A stretch of DNA of 64,000 bases, from the NCBI RefSeq assembly GCF_022230955.1, contig NZ_JAKKFI010000101.1:21541-85540 (forward strand). The letters are read 5' to 3'. Positions within the stretch are counted from its first letter, which is position 1. Every line of letters starts with the position of its first letter. Source of the stretch: Micromonospora cabrerizensis (GTDB lineage: Bacteria; Actinomycetota; Actinomycetes; Mycobacteriales; Micromonosporaceae). Position numbers and translations under genes: made by a program. The notes below the pieces were generated by a model. The model was given only the letters and a program-made list of their open reading frames with translations, did no database searches and had not been told where the DNA came from. Shown piece after piece: positions 7,964-16,318 of this stretch.

Positions 7964-8773
7964 CTACCGCTTCTTCAGACAGAGCACGTAGTCGAACAGG
8001 TCGACCGAGTTGTCGTGCACGTAGTTCGCGGTCGCCTGTGGCGCGAGCGTCTCGCACCGGTCCCCGTCGGTGGTCGCCGGAATCCGCAGCAGCACCTGGT
8101 ACGTGTTCGGACCGCACGGCACCTTGCGCAGCTCCGCGTCGTCCTCGGTGCCCTCGTTCACCACGCAGTCGCCCCTGGCGAACTCCTGGTCCGGGGTCGG
8201 TGCCGCCGACGGCGGTGCGTCGCTGGGCAGGACGGGTGGAACGACCGGCGCGCTCAACGACGGGGTGGGCGCGACGTCCTCGCTGCCGTCGGCGATCTTC
8301 CAGACCGCCCAACCGGCCAGGCCGAGGCACGGGCAGAGCACGAGCAGCACCACCAGCGTGACGATCAGGGCGATCCTGCCGCCGGTCTTCTTCACCGGCG
8401 CGACGGGCGGCATCCCGTAACCGCCGCCGGGAGGCGGTTGACCCCACGGCGCGGGTGGCTGACCCGGCATCGGACCGGCCGGCGGGAACGGGCCAGGTGG
8501 GGGGTAGCCCGGACCGGAGGCGGGCGGCGGCGCCCACATGGGCGCGGTCGGCGGCTCCGGGTTGGCGGGCGGCGGGGCCCACATGGGCGCGGTCGGCGGT
8601 TCCCCACCGCTCGGTGCCGGACCCCACTGCTGCCGGGTCGGATCCTCGACGGGCGGCGGCGGGCCCCACTGGGGCAGGGTCGGGTCGACCGGTGGCGAGC
8701 CGTCGGACCCGGTGGGTGGGCGTTGGTAAGGGTCGTCCGGCTGACCGGAACCCGCTGGTCCGTAGGTCGTCAT
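7964..8773 (-). CDS. LppU/SCO3897-like membrane protein with proline-rich cytosolic tail
   Basis: The 269 residues divide into a proline/glycine-rich N-terminal half, one membrane helix (IALIVTLVVLLVLCPCLGLAG, about 130-150), a Ser/Pro/Thr linker and a small exported domain with paired cysteines (GDCVVNEG, VPCGPNTYQVLLRI, CETLAP, YVLCLKKR). That layout matches LppU-like proteins of actinobacteria, whose role is unknown. A 16-residue block ending PPTAPMWAPPPA is repeated in tandem. RBS GGGGA precedes ATG 8773. The neighbour at 8791-9648 is a paralogue with the same plan, so the pair arose by duplication. Confidence 0.75.
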   Translation of the reverse strand: MTTYGPAGSGQPDDPYQRPPTGSDGSPPVDPTLPQWGPPPPVEDPTRQQWGPAPSGGEPPTAPMWAPPPANPEPPTAPMWAPPPASGPGYPPPGPFPPAGPMPGQPPAPWGQPPPGGGYGMPPVAPVKKTGGRIALIVTLVVLLVLCPCLGLAGWAVWKIADGSEDVAPTPSLSAPVVPPVLPSDAPPSAAPTPDQEFARGDCVVNEGTEDDAELRKVPCGPNTYQVLLRIPATTDGDRCETLAPQATANYVHDNSVDLFDYVLCLKKR

Positions 8774-8790
8774 GTCATCCCCGGGTGGTC

Positions 8791-9648
8791 TCAGCGTTGC
8801 TTGAGGCAGAGGACGAAGTCGAGAGTGTCCAGCTCGCTGTCGAAGAAGTACCAGTTGGTGTAGCCCTCGACCTTGCCGCACTTGGCCTCGGCGTCCCGCT
8901 CGCCACTGGTGGCGCCGTCGATCCGGCTCAGCACCTCGTACGACTTCGCGGCGCAACCGCTGATCACCAACTTGGGCTTGCCGCCTGCCGCGCCCTCGTT
9001 GCGGACGCACTGGCCCACCTTGGCGAAGCGGGGATCGGCCGACGACTCCGGCGCGGCGACACTCGGCGTCGGCTCGGCCGCGTCCGTGCTCGTGTCCGCG
9101 CTGGGCTCACCGGCGACGGCGGAACCGGTCGGTGTGGCCACCGGTGCCGAATCGCCCTGCCCACGCAGGAACCAGAACGCACCGCCGGCCGCCACCAGCA
9201 GCACGACGGCCAGCACCGCGATCAGCGGCCCCCGACCGCGCCGGCCCGGTGCCGGAGCCGGATCGCCACCGTAGGGATCGCCACCGTACGGATCGCCGGC
9301 CGGCCGGTACGGCTGCCCGCCGTACGCCTGGTTCACCCCGCTCGACCCGTACGAGCCGCCGTAGGGCGCGCCGGGTTCGCGACCGTAGGGTGCCTCGGCC
9401 CCGCCGTAGGGCGCAGCCGGCTCACGGCCGTAGGGCGTCTCCGGCCCGCCACCGTAGGGCGTGGCAGGTGGGCCGTCGTACGGCCCGGGGCGGCCCTGGG
9501 GTGCGCGCGGGTAGGACGGGACCGCCGGCGGGTAGGGCTCGGCTGCCGGCGGGTACGGCTGCTGCGCCGGCCGTTCGGGCGTCTCGTCGGGTCGTTGCCC
9601 ACGCCACGGGCCCGGGTTGCCGCCACCCGGTGGTCCGTAGTTCGTCAT
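8791..9648 (-). CDS. LppU/SCO3897-like membrane protein, paralogue with PYGG repeats
   Basis: A 285-residue paralogue of the next gene on the strand. Its N-terminal 140 residues are low-complexity, with about ten PYGG or PYGRE repeats. A membrane helix (LIAVLAVVLLVAAGGAFWFL) and an acidic Ser/Thr/Pro linker follow, then a cysteine-paired domain (VGQCVRNEG, ISGCAAKSYEVLSRI, CGKVEGYTNWYF, FVLCLKQR). RBS GGAGGG lies 7 bases before ATG 9648. The gap of 17 bases to the next gene indicates an operon. The repeats may bind cytosolic partners, as proline/tyrosine-rich tails often do, but no role is known. Confidence 0.75.
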   Translation of the reverse strand: MTNYGPPGGGNPGPWRGQRPDETPERPAQQPYPPAAEPYPPAVPSYPRAPQGRPGPYDGPPATPYGGGPETPYGREPAAPYGGAEAPYGREPGAPYGGSYGSSGVNQAYGGQPYRPAGDPYGGDPYGGDPAPAPGRRGRGPLIAVLAVVLLVAAGGAFWFLRGQGDSAPVATPTGSAVAGEPSADTSTDAAEPTPSVAAPESSADPRFAKVGQCVRNEGAAGGKPKLVISGCAAKSYEVLSRIDGATSGERDAEAKCGKVEGYTNWYFFDSELDTLDFVLCLKQR

Positions 9649-9729
9649 GCCGCCCTCCTGCACGAGTGGTGAGAGGCCGGCCACCAATGCGCGACGCCGA
9701 CTCCGAGGTCACCGTAGCGTGGTCCACTG

Positions 9730-10734
9730 ATGAGCTCACCTTCACCGAGCGCCGCAGCCCTCAGCGGCAGCCGCGCGGGCGCCACGCCGACCCTGATCTG
9801 GACCGCGTTGATCGTGGTCTACCTGCTCTGGGGTTCCACCTATCTGGCCATCCGCATCACCGTGGAGACGCTGCCGCCGCTGCTGTCGGCCGCACTGCGG
9901 TTCGCCGTGGCCGGCCTGATCCTGGCGGTGGTGCTTCGGCTTCGCCGAGGGCCCGGCGCACTGCGGGTGGACCGCCGGCAGCTCGGTTCCGCCGCGCTGG
10001 TCGGGGTGCTCCTGCTGGCCGGCGGCAACGGGCTGGTGGTGCTCGCCGAGTCCGGGCCGCCCGGAGTGGCGGTGCCCTCCGGCATCGCCGCGCTGCTGGT
10101 CGCGACCGTACCGCTGCTCGTCGTGCTGTTGCGCTCCGCCAACGGCGACCGGCCGCCGCTCTGGACGTTCGCCGGGGTCACCCTGGGGTTCGCCGGTCTG
10201 GTCCTACTGGTGCTGCCCGCCGGCAGCTCGGACGCCGTACCGCTGGTGGGGGCGTTGACCGTGGTGGCGGCGGCCACCTCCTGGTCGGTCGGATCGTTCC
10301 TGTCCGGACGGATCCGGATGCCCGCCGACCCCTTCGTGGCCACGGTGTACGAGATGGTGGCCGGCGCGCTCGTGTTGGCCGTCGTCGCCGCCGGTCGGGG
10401 CGAGCTGGGGGACTTCCACCCGGCGGCGGTCAGCACCCGCTCCTGGTTGGCCCTGGTCTACCTCATGGTGGCCGGCTCGCTGGTGGCCTTCACCGCGTAC
10501 GTCTGGCTGCTGCACAACGCGCCCATCTCGCTGGTGTCGACGTACGCCTACGTCAACCCGGCGGTCGCGGTCGCGCTCGGCGCGCTGCTGGTCGCCGAGC
10601 CGATCACCCCGCAGGTGCTGCTCGGTGGCGCGGTCATCGTCGCCGGGGTGGCCCTGGTGGTGAGCACCGAACGTCCCCGTCGTGTGAGCGCGGAGGCGCG
10701 ATCGGGGACCGCGCCGACGGGCGACCGCCGCTAA
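9730..10734 (+). CDS. EamA/DMT-superfamily transporter
   Basis: A 334-residue protein with ten predicted membrane helices in two EamA repeats, each about 130 residues. The N-terminal LLWGSTYLAIRITVETLPP is characteristic of YedA/RhaT-like exporters, and the second repeat has TAYVWLLHNAPISLVSTYAY and NPAVAVALGALLVAEPI. Such proteins export amino acids or other metabolites; the substrate is not predictable. TAGCGT ends 9 bases before the ATG. The stop codon TAA is part of the -10 hexamer TAACGT of the next gene. Confidence 0.88.
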   Translation: MSSPSPSAAALSGSRAGATPTLIWTALIVVYLLWGSTYLAIRITVETLPPLLSAALRFAVAGLILAVVLRLRRGPGALRVDRRQLGSAALVGVLLLAGGNGLVVLAESGPPGVAVPSGIAALLVATVPLLVVLLRSANGDRPPLWTFAGVTLGFAGLVLLVLPAGSSDAVPLVGALTVVAAATSWSVGSFLSGRIRMPADPFVATVYEMVAGALVLAVVAAGRGELGDFHPAAVSTRSWLALVYLMVAGSLVAFTAYVWLLHNAPISLVSTYAYVNPAVAVALGALLVAEPITPQVLLGGAVIVAGVALVVSTERPRRVSAEARSGTAPTGDRR

Positions 10735-10744
10735 CGTCCGGCCC

Positions 10745-11386
10745 ATGCCGACCGCTGCACTGGTCGGGGTGGCGTTGCTCGGCGGGCTGGTCGGTCTCGT
10801 CGTACCCCCGCTGGCCCGGCGTTTCACGACCCCGCCGGCCCGGCCGCCATCCCGGCGCGGTGCCCGGGTCTGGCTCGGCCCGCCGGTGGCGGCCAGCGTC
10901 TTCGCAGGTCTCGCCGTCGCGCTGGGTGACGACCCGACGCTGCCGGTGTTCCTCGCGGTGGCGGCGGTGGGGCTGGTGCTGGCTCAGGTCGACCTGGCCT
11001 GCCTGCGGCTGCCCGACCCGCTCGTCCTCGCCGCCGGGCTGCTGGCCCTCGCCGGCCTGGCCGGCGTGGCGGTGCTGGCCGACGACCCGGACCGGCTGCT
11101 CGCCGCGCTGGCGGGCGCGGTCGTCGCCGGGGCGGCGCACGTGCTGCTGGCCCTGCTTCCCGGCTCCCGGCTGGGCTTCGGGGACGTGAAACTCGCCGCC
11201 GTCCTCGGCCTGCCGCTCGGCTGGCTGGGCCGGGACGCCCTGCTCACCGGGCTGATCCTGGCGCATGTGCTGCACGGTGCTCTGGTGCTCGGCCTGCTTG
11301 CCGCGCGGCGGGTACGCCGGGACACGCTGCTGCCACTCGGGCCGGCCCTGCTCGCCGGCGCATGGCTCGGCGCCCTCCTGGGTTGA
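10745..11386 (+). CDS. A24-family prepilin peptidase (TadV/PilD-like)
   Basis: A 213-residue membrane aspartic protease that would cleave type IV prepilins or Tad/Flp pilins. The two catalytic aspartates are visible in AQVDLACLRLPD and GFGDVKLAAVLG, the latter the hallmark GxGDVK motif. Six to seven hydrophobic helices are present and there is no N-terminal methylase or zinc domain, as in the short actinobacterial Tad peptidases. The ATG follows TAACGT by 7 bases. No pilus genes are in the window, so its substrate is encoded elsewhere. Confidence 0.88.
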   Translation: MPTAALVGVALLGGLVGLVVPPLARRFTTPPARPPSRRGARVWLGPPVAASVFAGLAVALGDDPTLPVFLAVAAVGLVLAQVDLACLRLPDPLVLAAGLLALAGLAGVAVLADDPDRLLAALAGAVVAGAAHVLLALLPGSRLGFGDVKLAAVLGLPLGWLGRDALLTGLILAHVLHGALVLGLLAARRVRRDTLLPLGPALLAGAWLGALLG

Positions 11387-11436
11387 CCCCTGCCGCCTGG
11401 TCACCGTGGGTGATGCCGTGGGTGGCGCATGCCCGA

Positions 11437-11488
11437 ACGAGCGTGATACCTCACAGGCATATTTATGACTCTGAGGTATCACGCTCGT
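11437..11488. repeat. Perfect 17-base inverted repeat with A+T-rich loop
   Basis: Arms 11437-11453 (ACGAGCGTGATACCTCA) and 11472-11488 are perfectly complementary. The 18-base loop is A+T-rich and can itself form CATA-TT-TATG. It lies between the convergent prepilin peptidase and EndoQ-UvrD genes and could terminate both, though neither side has a strong T-run. The A+T-rich core is unlike the surrounding sequence. Confidence 0.7.
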
Positions 11489-11543
11489 CGAGATGAGTCG
11501 GTCCGAGCGCGCGCCTTGCCGAAGGCCTGTCGGCGTCCGGGGC

Positions 11544-14500
11544 TCAGATCAACCGGAGCTGGCGGTCCTTCGGGCGGCGTGGCTCGGCCTCGCCGAACCG
11601 TTCGAACAGGCCGGGGTCGATGACGCCGAGGAACGGCGACGGGGAGCAGTCACGCTCCACGCCGTGCCGGGTCCGGCGGGCGGCGTGCGTGACGTACAGC
11701 CGGTCCTGGGCGCGGGTCAGGCCGACGAAGAAGAGCCGCCGCTCCTCGGCGACCGCGTCCTCGTCGGGCGTCGAGCCCGGCCAGCGCAGCGGCAGCAACC
11801 CGTCCTCGACGCCGACCAGGAAGACCACCGGGAACTCCAGGCCCTTCGCGGCGTGCAGGGTGAGCAGCGTGACCGCCTCCGCGCGCGGATCGAGCGCGTC
11901 CACCTCGGCGCCGGTGGCCAGTTGCGACAGGAACGTCTCCAGGTCGTCGCCGCAACGCCGGGCCAGGGGGGTCAGCAGGTCCACGGCCGAGCGGACGTCC
12001 TCGGGACGGACAGTGCTGCCGGCACCGTCCAGGGTGGGCACGGCGAACCGCTCCGCGACCACCTGGCCGGCCAGCCGCACCCGGGCGGCCAGCGAACCGG
12101 CCAGCCCGTCGGCGTGCCGCAGCTCGCGGGCGATGGCCGCCACCCCGGGCCGGTCCCGCAGCCGGTCGTGTGACCGCTTCTGCACCGGGATGTTGGCCCG
12201 GGTCAGGGCGTCGACGATCGGCGCGGCCTGCGCGTCGGTGCGGTACAGCACGGCGATGTCGGAGAACGACAACGAGGTGGACCGGCCGTCGATCCGGCCC
12301 GAGTCCAACGAACGGTGCGACAGCCCGCCGACCAGGTCGTCGACGGTACGGACCACGAAGTCGGCCTCCTCGGCCACCGAAGCCGCCGGGTAGCGCCCGA
12401 CCAGCGGGGCCTCCGGGTCGAGCCGGGCCGGGTCCAGTCGCCGGCCACGAACCAGCGAGGACGGCGCGATGGCCTGCACGGCGGCGGCCAGGATCGGCGC
12501 CGACGAGCGGTAGTTGCGGTTGAGCCGCACCAACCGGGCGTCCGTGAAGTCCGCGGAGAAGCGCAGGAAGTAGCCGACGTCGGCGCCCCGGAACGAGTAG
12601 ATCGCCTGATCCGGGTCGCCGATCGCGCACAGGTTGCCGTCCGCGGGGCTGAGCAGCCGCAGCAGCTCGTACTGCGTCGAGTCCACGTCCTGGTACTCGT
12701 CGACGAAGATCCACTGCCAGCGGTCCCGGTAGCGTTCGACCAGCTTCCGGTCGGCCCGTAGCAACTCCACCGGCAGGCTCACCAGCTCGTCCAGGTCGAC
12801 CAGGTCCTGCTTGCGCAGCAGCGCCGCATAGCTGGCGCTGTCGTCGCCGGCCTCCGCCCGGGCAGCCGCGCGCTCGGTGTCGTCCGCGATGCGGAAGTCG
12901 GCCGGCAGGCCGGCGGCGTCCGCGTTCTCCCGCAGGATGGTCAACCCCAGCGCGTGGAACGTGCCGACGGTGACGTCCTCGGCGACCGGGCCGAGCAGGG
13001 CGTCGAGGCGGTGCCGCAGCTCCTCGGCGGCCCGGCGGGTGAACGTGATCGCCAGGCAGTGCTCGGGAAAGACGTTCAGCTCCGCGCAGAGGTACGCGAT
13101 CCGGTGGGTGAGCGTCCGGGTCTTGCCGGTGCCCGGACCAGCCACGATGAGCAGCGGCCCGCCGGGTGCGGAGGCGGCCACCCGCTGCATCGCGTCCAGC
13201 CGGTCCAGCAGGCCGGTGCCGACCTCCTCCATCCCGGAGAGCATCGGCTCGAACGGTTCGTGCGGAGAGGGCGGTGACGCGATCGGCGGTGCCGGCGCAG
13301 GGACCTGCTTACGCTTCGGCTCCGCCTTGGCCGCCGCCGGGCGCTTGGCCGTGGCCCTGGGCGCCGGGTGCTCGGGTCGGCGCTGGGCCGGCACCGGTAC
13401 GTCGAACAGCGTCTCCTGTGCCGTGCCCGCGTGGGCCCCCAGCTCGGCCGGGTCGAAGAGGGTGATCACCCCGTACTCGCCGTCGTAACCCGGCACCCGC
13501 CGGACGTCGCCGCGGCGCAACCGCCCGATGCCCTCGGCGAGCAACTCGCCGCCCGCCTGCGCGATGTCGCTCAGCGGCGTCGTGGTCAGGATCTCCAGCT
13601 CGGGGCCGAGCGCGGCGAGAAGCTCGTTGAAACGCCCCTCGACCTTCTTCGATCGCGCGCCCACCTTGTTGATCTCGCCGAGGATCTCGGCCAGTGGCAC
13701 CAGGTGGGTGACGTCGCGGGCGTGCGCCGGCCGGTGCCCCTGCGGGCGGTCGGCCAGCTCCTCGATCCGGCTGAGGACGCCCACGGTCAGCGGCTTGCCA
13801 CACTCGGGGCAGCGTCCGTCGGCCGCACGAGTGCGCTCCGGGGACCAGTTGACCCCACAGAGCCGGTGCCCGTCCGCGTGGTACTTGCCCTCCTCCGGGA
13901 AGAACTCGATCGTTCCGGCCAGACCGTCGCCGGTCCGCAGCGCCTCCCGGACGGCGAAGTAGTCCCGCTCGACGGCCAGCACGGTCGCCTCCCGGCCCAG
14001 AGCCGGCGGGGAGTGCGCGTCCGAGTTGGACACCAGCTGGTAGCCGTCCAGGCTGCCGACCCGCCAGTTCATCGCCGGATCGGAGGAGAGACCGGTCTCC
14101 ACGGCGAAGATGTGCTCGGCCAGGTCCGCGTAACAGTCCGCGATCGCGTCGAAGCCCGACTTCGAGCCCAGCGCCGAGAACCACGGCGTCCAGATGTGCG
14201 CCGGCACCAGGTAGCCGTCTCCGCTGGCCTCCAGGGTGATCTCCAGCAGGTCGCGGGAGTCCAGGCCGAGGATCGGCCGGCCGTCCGAGCCGAGGTTGCC
14301 GATCCGGCCGAGCGCGGTGTTGAACCGCGCCACCGCGTCCAGGTCCGGCAGGTAGATCAGGTGGTGCACCTTGCGGGTCCGGTCGTCCCGCTTGTAGATG
14401 GTGGAGATCTCCACGCTCAGCATGAACCGGACCGGGTCCGCCTCCGCCGCGCCGGCGAGCCGTGGCGGCAGCCGGCGGGCGACGTCCCGTTCCGCCTCGG

Positions 14501-14738
14501 CGTCGAGCCGGTACAACCCCGGTTCCGCCGGGCGCAGGGTCTCTCGCAGGTGGTCGTACCAGGCGGGGTGGGTGAAGTCGCCGGTGCCGAGCAGACCGAT
14601 GCCCTTACGCCGGGCCCACCACGCGAGATTCGGCAGCGTGAGGTCGCGGCTGCACGCGCGCGAGTACTTCGAGTGGATGTGCAGGTCCGCGACGAATGGC
14701 GGGAGGCCACCGGGGGGTACGGCGCTGAACGGAGGCAC
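11544..14738 (-). CDS. EndoQ-like PHP nuclease fused to a UvrD/PcrA-type helicase
   Basis: The 1064-residue protein has two parts. Residues 1 to about 445 match the endonuclease Q family, which nicks DNA at deaminated or abasic bases. They show PHP metal residues in DLHIHSKYSRA (H20, H22), GTGDFTHPAW (D54, H57), LSVEIST (E110), PAHIWTPW (H181) and NSDAHSP (D240, H242), and a zinc site with C294, C310 and C313. A Pro/Ala/Lys-rich linker follows. From about 505 there is an SF1A helicase: Walker A GPGTGKT (534-540), VDEYQDVDS, GDPDQAIYSFRGAD, RLNRNYRS, TLHAAKGLEF and VGLTRAQDRLYV. GTG 14738 with AGGA six bases upstream is the likely start. Incision and strand unwinding in one chain suggests repair of deaminated DNA; this is inferred. 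Confidence 0.85.
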   Translation of the reverse strand: MPPFSAVPPGGLPPFVADLHIHSKYSRACSRDLTLPNLAWWARRKGIGLLGTGDFTHPAWYDHLRETLRPAEPGLYRLDAEAERDVARRLPPRLAGAAEADPVRFMLSVEISTIYKRDDRTRKVHHLIYLPDLDAVARFNTALGRIGNLGSDGRPILGLDSRDLLEITLEASGDGYLVPAHIWTPWFSALGSKSGFDAIADCYADLAEHIFAVETGLSSDPAMNWRVGSLDGYQLVSNSDAHSPPALGREATVLAVERDYFAVREALRTGDGLAGTIEFFPEEGKYHADGHRLCGVNWSPERTRAADGRCPECGKPLTVGVLSRIEELADRPQGHRPAHARDVTHLVPLAEILGEINKVGARSKKVEGRFNELLAALGPELEILTTTPLSDIAQAGGELLAEGIGRLRRGDVRRVPGYDGEYGVITLFDPAELGAHAGTAQETLFDVPVPAQRRPEHPAPRATAKRPAAAKAEPKRKQVPAPAPPIASPPSPHEPFEPMLSGMEEVGTGLLDRLDAMQRVAASAPGGPLLIVAGPGTGKTRTLTHRIAYLCAELNVFPEHCLAITFTRRAAEELRHRLDALLGPVAEDVTVGTFHALGLTILRENADAAGLPADFRIADDTERAAARAEAGDDSASYAALLRKQDLVDLDELVSLPVELLRADRKLVERYRDRWQWIFVDEYQDVDSTQYELLRLLSPADGNLCAIGDPDQAIYSFRGADVGYFLRFSADFTDARLVRLNRNYRSSAPILAAAVQAIAPSSLVRGRRLDPARLDPEAPLVGRYPAASVAEEADFVVRTVDDLVGGLSHRSLDSGRIDGRSTSLSFSDIAVLYRTDAQAAPIVDALTRANIPVQKRSHDRLRDRPGVAAIARELRHADGLAGSLAARVRLAGQVVAERFAVPTLDGAGSTVRPEDVRSAVDLLTPLARRCGDDLETFLSQLATGAEVDALDPRAEAVTLLTLHAAKGLEFPVVFLVGVEDGLLPLRWPGSTPDEDAVAEERRLFFVGLTRAQDRLYVTHAARRTRHGVERDCSPSPFLGVIDPGLFERFGEAEPRRPKDRQLRLI

Positions 14739-14799
14739 GCCGCATCCTGTCACGCCCGCCGCGCCGGCCGCCCGCCGCCACGCGCGGACGTGACGTCCG

Positions 14800-16047
14800 C
14801 TATGCCGAGCGCAACTCGACCAGACTGATCTGCGGCTCGGCACCGACCCGCACCGGCGGCCCCCAGAAACCGGCGCCGTTGGTCACGTAGACCTTGGTGC
14901 CGTCGACCTCGCCGAGCCCGCTGACCACCGGCTGCTCCAGCCGTACGGCGAGGTTGAACGGCACCATCTGCCCACCGTGGGTGTGCCCGGACAGTTGCAG
15001 GTCGACGCCGAACCGGGCCGCCTGCACCGCGGCCAGCGGCTGGTGGGCGAGCAACACCACCGGGCGACTCGGGTCACGGTCACCCAGCGCGGCGGCGAAG
15101 TCCGGCCCGGCCGCCAGGCCACTGACTCCCGTGGCGTCCAGGTCGTTCACGCCGGCCACGTCGAGCACGCCGCCCCGGGCCTGGATCTCCTGGCGCCGGT
15201 TCTGCAGGACCCGCAGGCCCAGCCGGTCGATTTCCTGGACCCACTCCTCCACCCCCGAGTAGTACTCGTGGTTGCCGGTGACGAAGAAGTTGCCGTAGCG
15301 GGAGCGCAGGTCACGCAGCGGCGCAGCGGCCGAGCCGAGCTCGGCGACCGAGCCGTCGACCAGGTCCCCGACGACCGCGACCAGGTCCGCGTCGAGCCGG
15401 TTGATCGCGGCGACGATCCGCTCGGTGTGCGCCCGCCCGCGTAGCGGACCGAGGTGGATGTCGGAGACGGTGGCGATGCGCAGGCCGTCCATGCTGCGGG
15501 GGAGCTTGGCGAGCGGGATCTGCACCCGGTCGAGGCGTGGTGGGCCGAGGGCGGTGCGGACGCCGTACCCCACGGTGCCGGTGGCGGTGAGGCCAGCGAA
15601 GATGGCCGCCCCACGGGCGAGCAGCAACCGGCGGGACGGGTCGTGATCCGGTGCCGCGACGGCGTCGGCGGCCGGCGGGTCGGTCGGCCCGGCGGCGCCG
15701 ACCAGCACCGGTTCGGGGGCGGCGGCGCTCGGCTCCGCGGCAACCACCCGGCGGCGCAGCACCAGTCGGGTGACCAGCATCGGCACTTCGAGCACGACCA
15801 GCACGACGAGCAGGTAGAACATCAGCGCGAGCCACACGTAGCCCGGCCAGGCGAGCCAGTAGAGCCCGGCCTGCGTCCCGGCGAGGGTGACCGGCACGAG
15901 CAACGCCAGCACCAGGGCGGCGACCCCGCCGATCCGACGCCAGCGGCCCGGGGTGGTGGTGTCCCGGACGAGCCGCTTCCACAGGTAGAGGTGGATCAAG
16001 CCGGTGATCAGAGCCAGGACGGTCACGAACCCCAGAACCGCCAACAT
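14800..16047 (-). CDS. Membrane-anchored metallophosphoesterase (YkuE/YaeI-like)
   Basis: A 415-residue protein with four N-terminal membrane helices and a twin-arginine-like segment (PSRRLLLARGAAIFAGL). The calcineurin-type phosphoesterase domain follows, with motifs TVSDIHLGP, VGDLVDGS, VTGNHEYY, LLAHQPLA and LSGHTHGGQM giving the full set of metal ligands. Family members act on phosphodiesters, including lipid precursors. RBS GGGAGG precedes ATG 16047. It lies 13 bases downstream of moaD on the same strand, so it may be cotranscribed with the moaA-moaD pair, without any evident metabolic link. Confidence 0.88.
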   Translation of the reverse strand: MLAVLGFVTVLALITGLIHLYLWKRLVRDTTTPGRWRRIGGVAALVLALLVPVTLAGTQAGLYWLAWPGYVWLALMFYLLVVLVVLEVPMLVTRLVLRRRVVAAEPSAAAPEPVLVGAAGPTDPPAADAVAAPDHDPSRRLLLARGAAIFAGLTATGTVGYGVRTALGPPRLDRVQIPLAKLPRSMDGLRIATVSDIHLGPLRGRAHTERIVAAINRLDADLVAVVGDLVDGSVAELGSAAAPLRDLRSRYGNFFVTGNHEYYSGVEEWVQEIDRLGLRVLQNRRQEIQARGGVLDVAGVNDLDATGVSGLAAGPDFAAALGDRDPSRPVVLLAHQPLAAVQAARFGVDLQLSGHTHGGQMVPFNLAVRLEQPVVSGLGEVDGTKVYVTNGAGFWGPPVRVGAEPQISLVELRSA

Positions 16048-16060
16048 GCGTGTGCCTCCC

Positions 16061-16315
16061 TCAGCCACCCGCGAACGGGGGCAGGACATCGATCGTGGCC
16101 CCGGCCGGCAGGGGTGCCTGACGATCATGACAGGTGACGCCGTCCACCAGGAAACTCGCCGCTCGCAGCACAGCGGCGAGCCGGTCCCCGTGTCGCCGTA
16201 CCAGCTCGGCCGTGAGGTCGTCGAGGGACCGGCCGGCGGGCAGGACCTCCTCGGTCTGGCCGGCGGCGGCGCGGGCCCCCGCGAAGTAGCGGACGGTCAG
16301 CGGGCTCGGGGTCAC
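16061..16315 (-). CDS. moaD: Molybdopterin synthase sulfur carrier subunit MoaD
   Basis: An 84-residue ubiquitin-fold protein ending in the diagnostic Gly-Gly (DVLPPFAGG), the site of thiocarboxylation. The N-terminal LTVRYFAGARAAAGQTEE is typical. The GTG start lies 3 bases after the moaA stop, making a tight moaA-moaD unit. It should pair with MoaE, encoded 12 kb away at 3236-3664. Two cysteines are absent from the tail, as expected for a carrier that is activated by an E1-like protein; that MoeB-type activator is not in this window. Confidence 0.93.
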   Translation of the reverse strand: MTPSPLTVRYFAGARAAAGQTEEVLPAGRSLDDLTAELVRRHGDRLAAVLRAASFLVDGVTCHDRQAPLPAGATIDVLPPFAGG

Positions 16316-16318
16316 GTC

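Noticed and set aside
9289..9475. Repeated CCGTAGGG-type DNA units as a regulatory array
   Set aside because: They are the coding sequence of the PYGG repeats in the second LppU-like protein.
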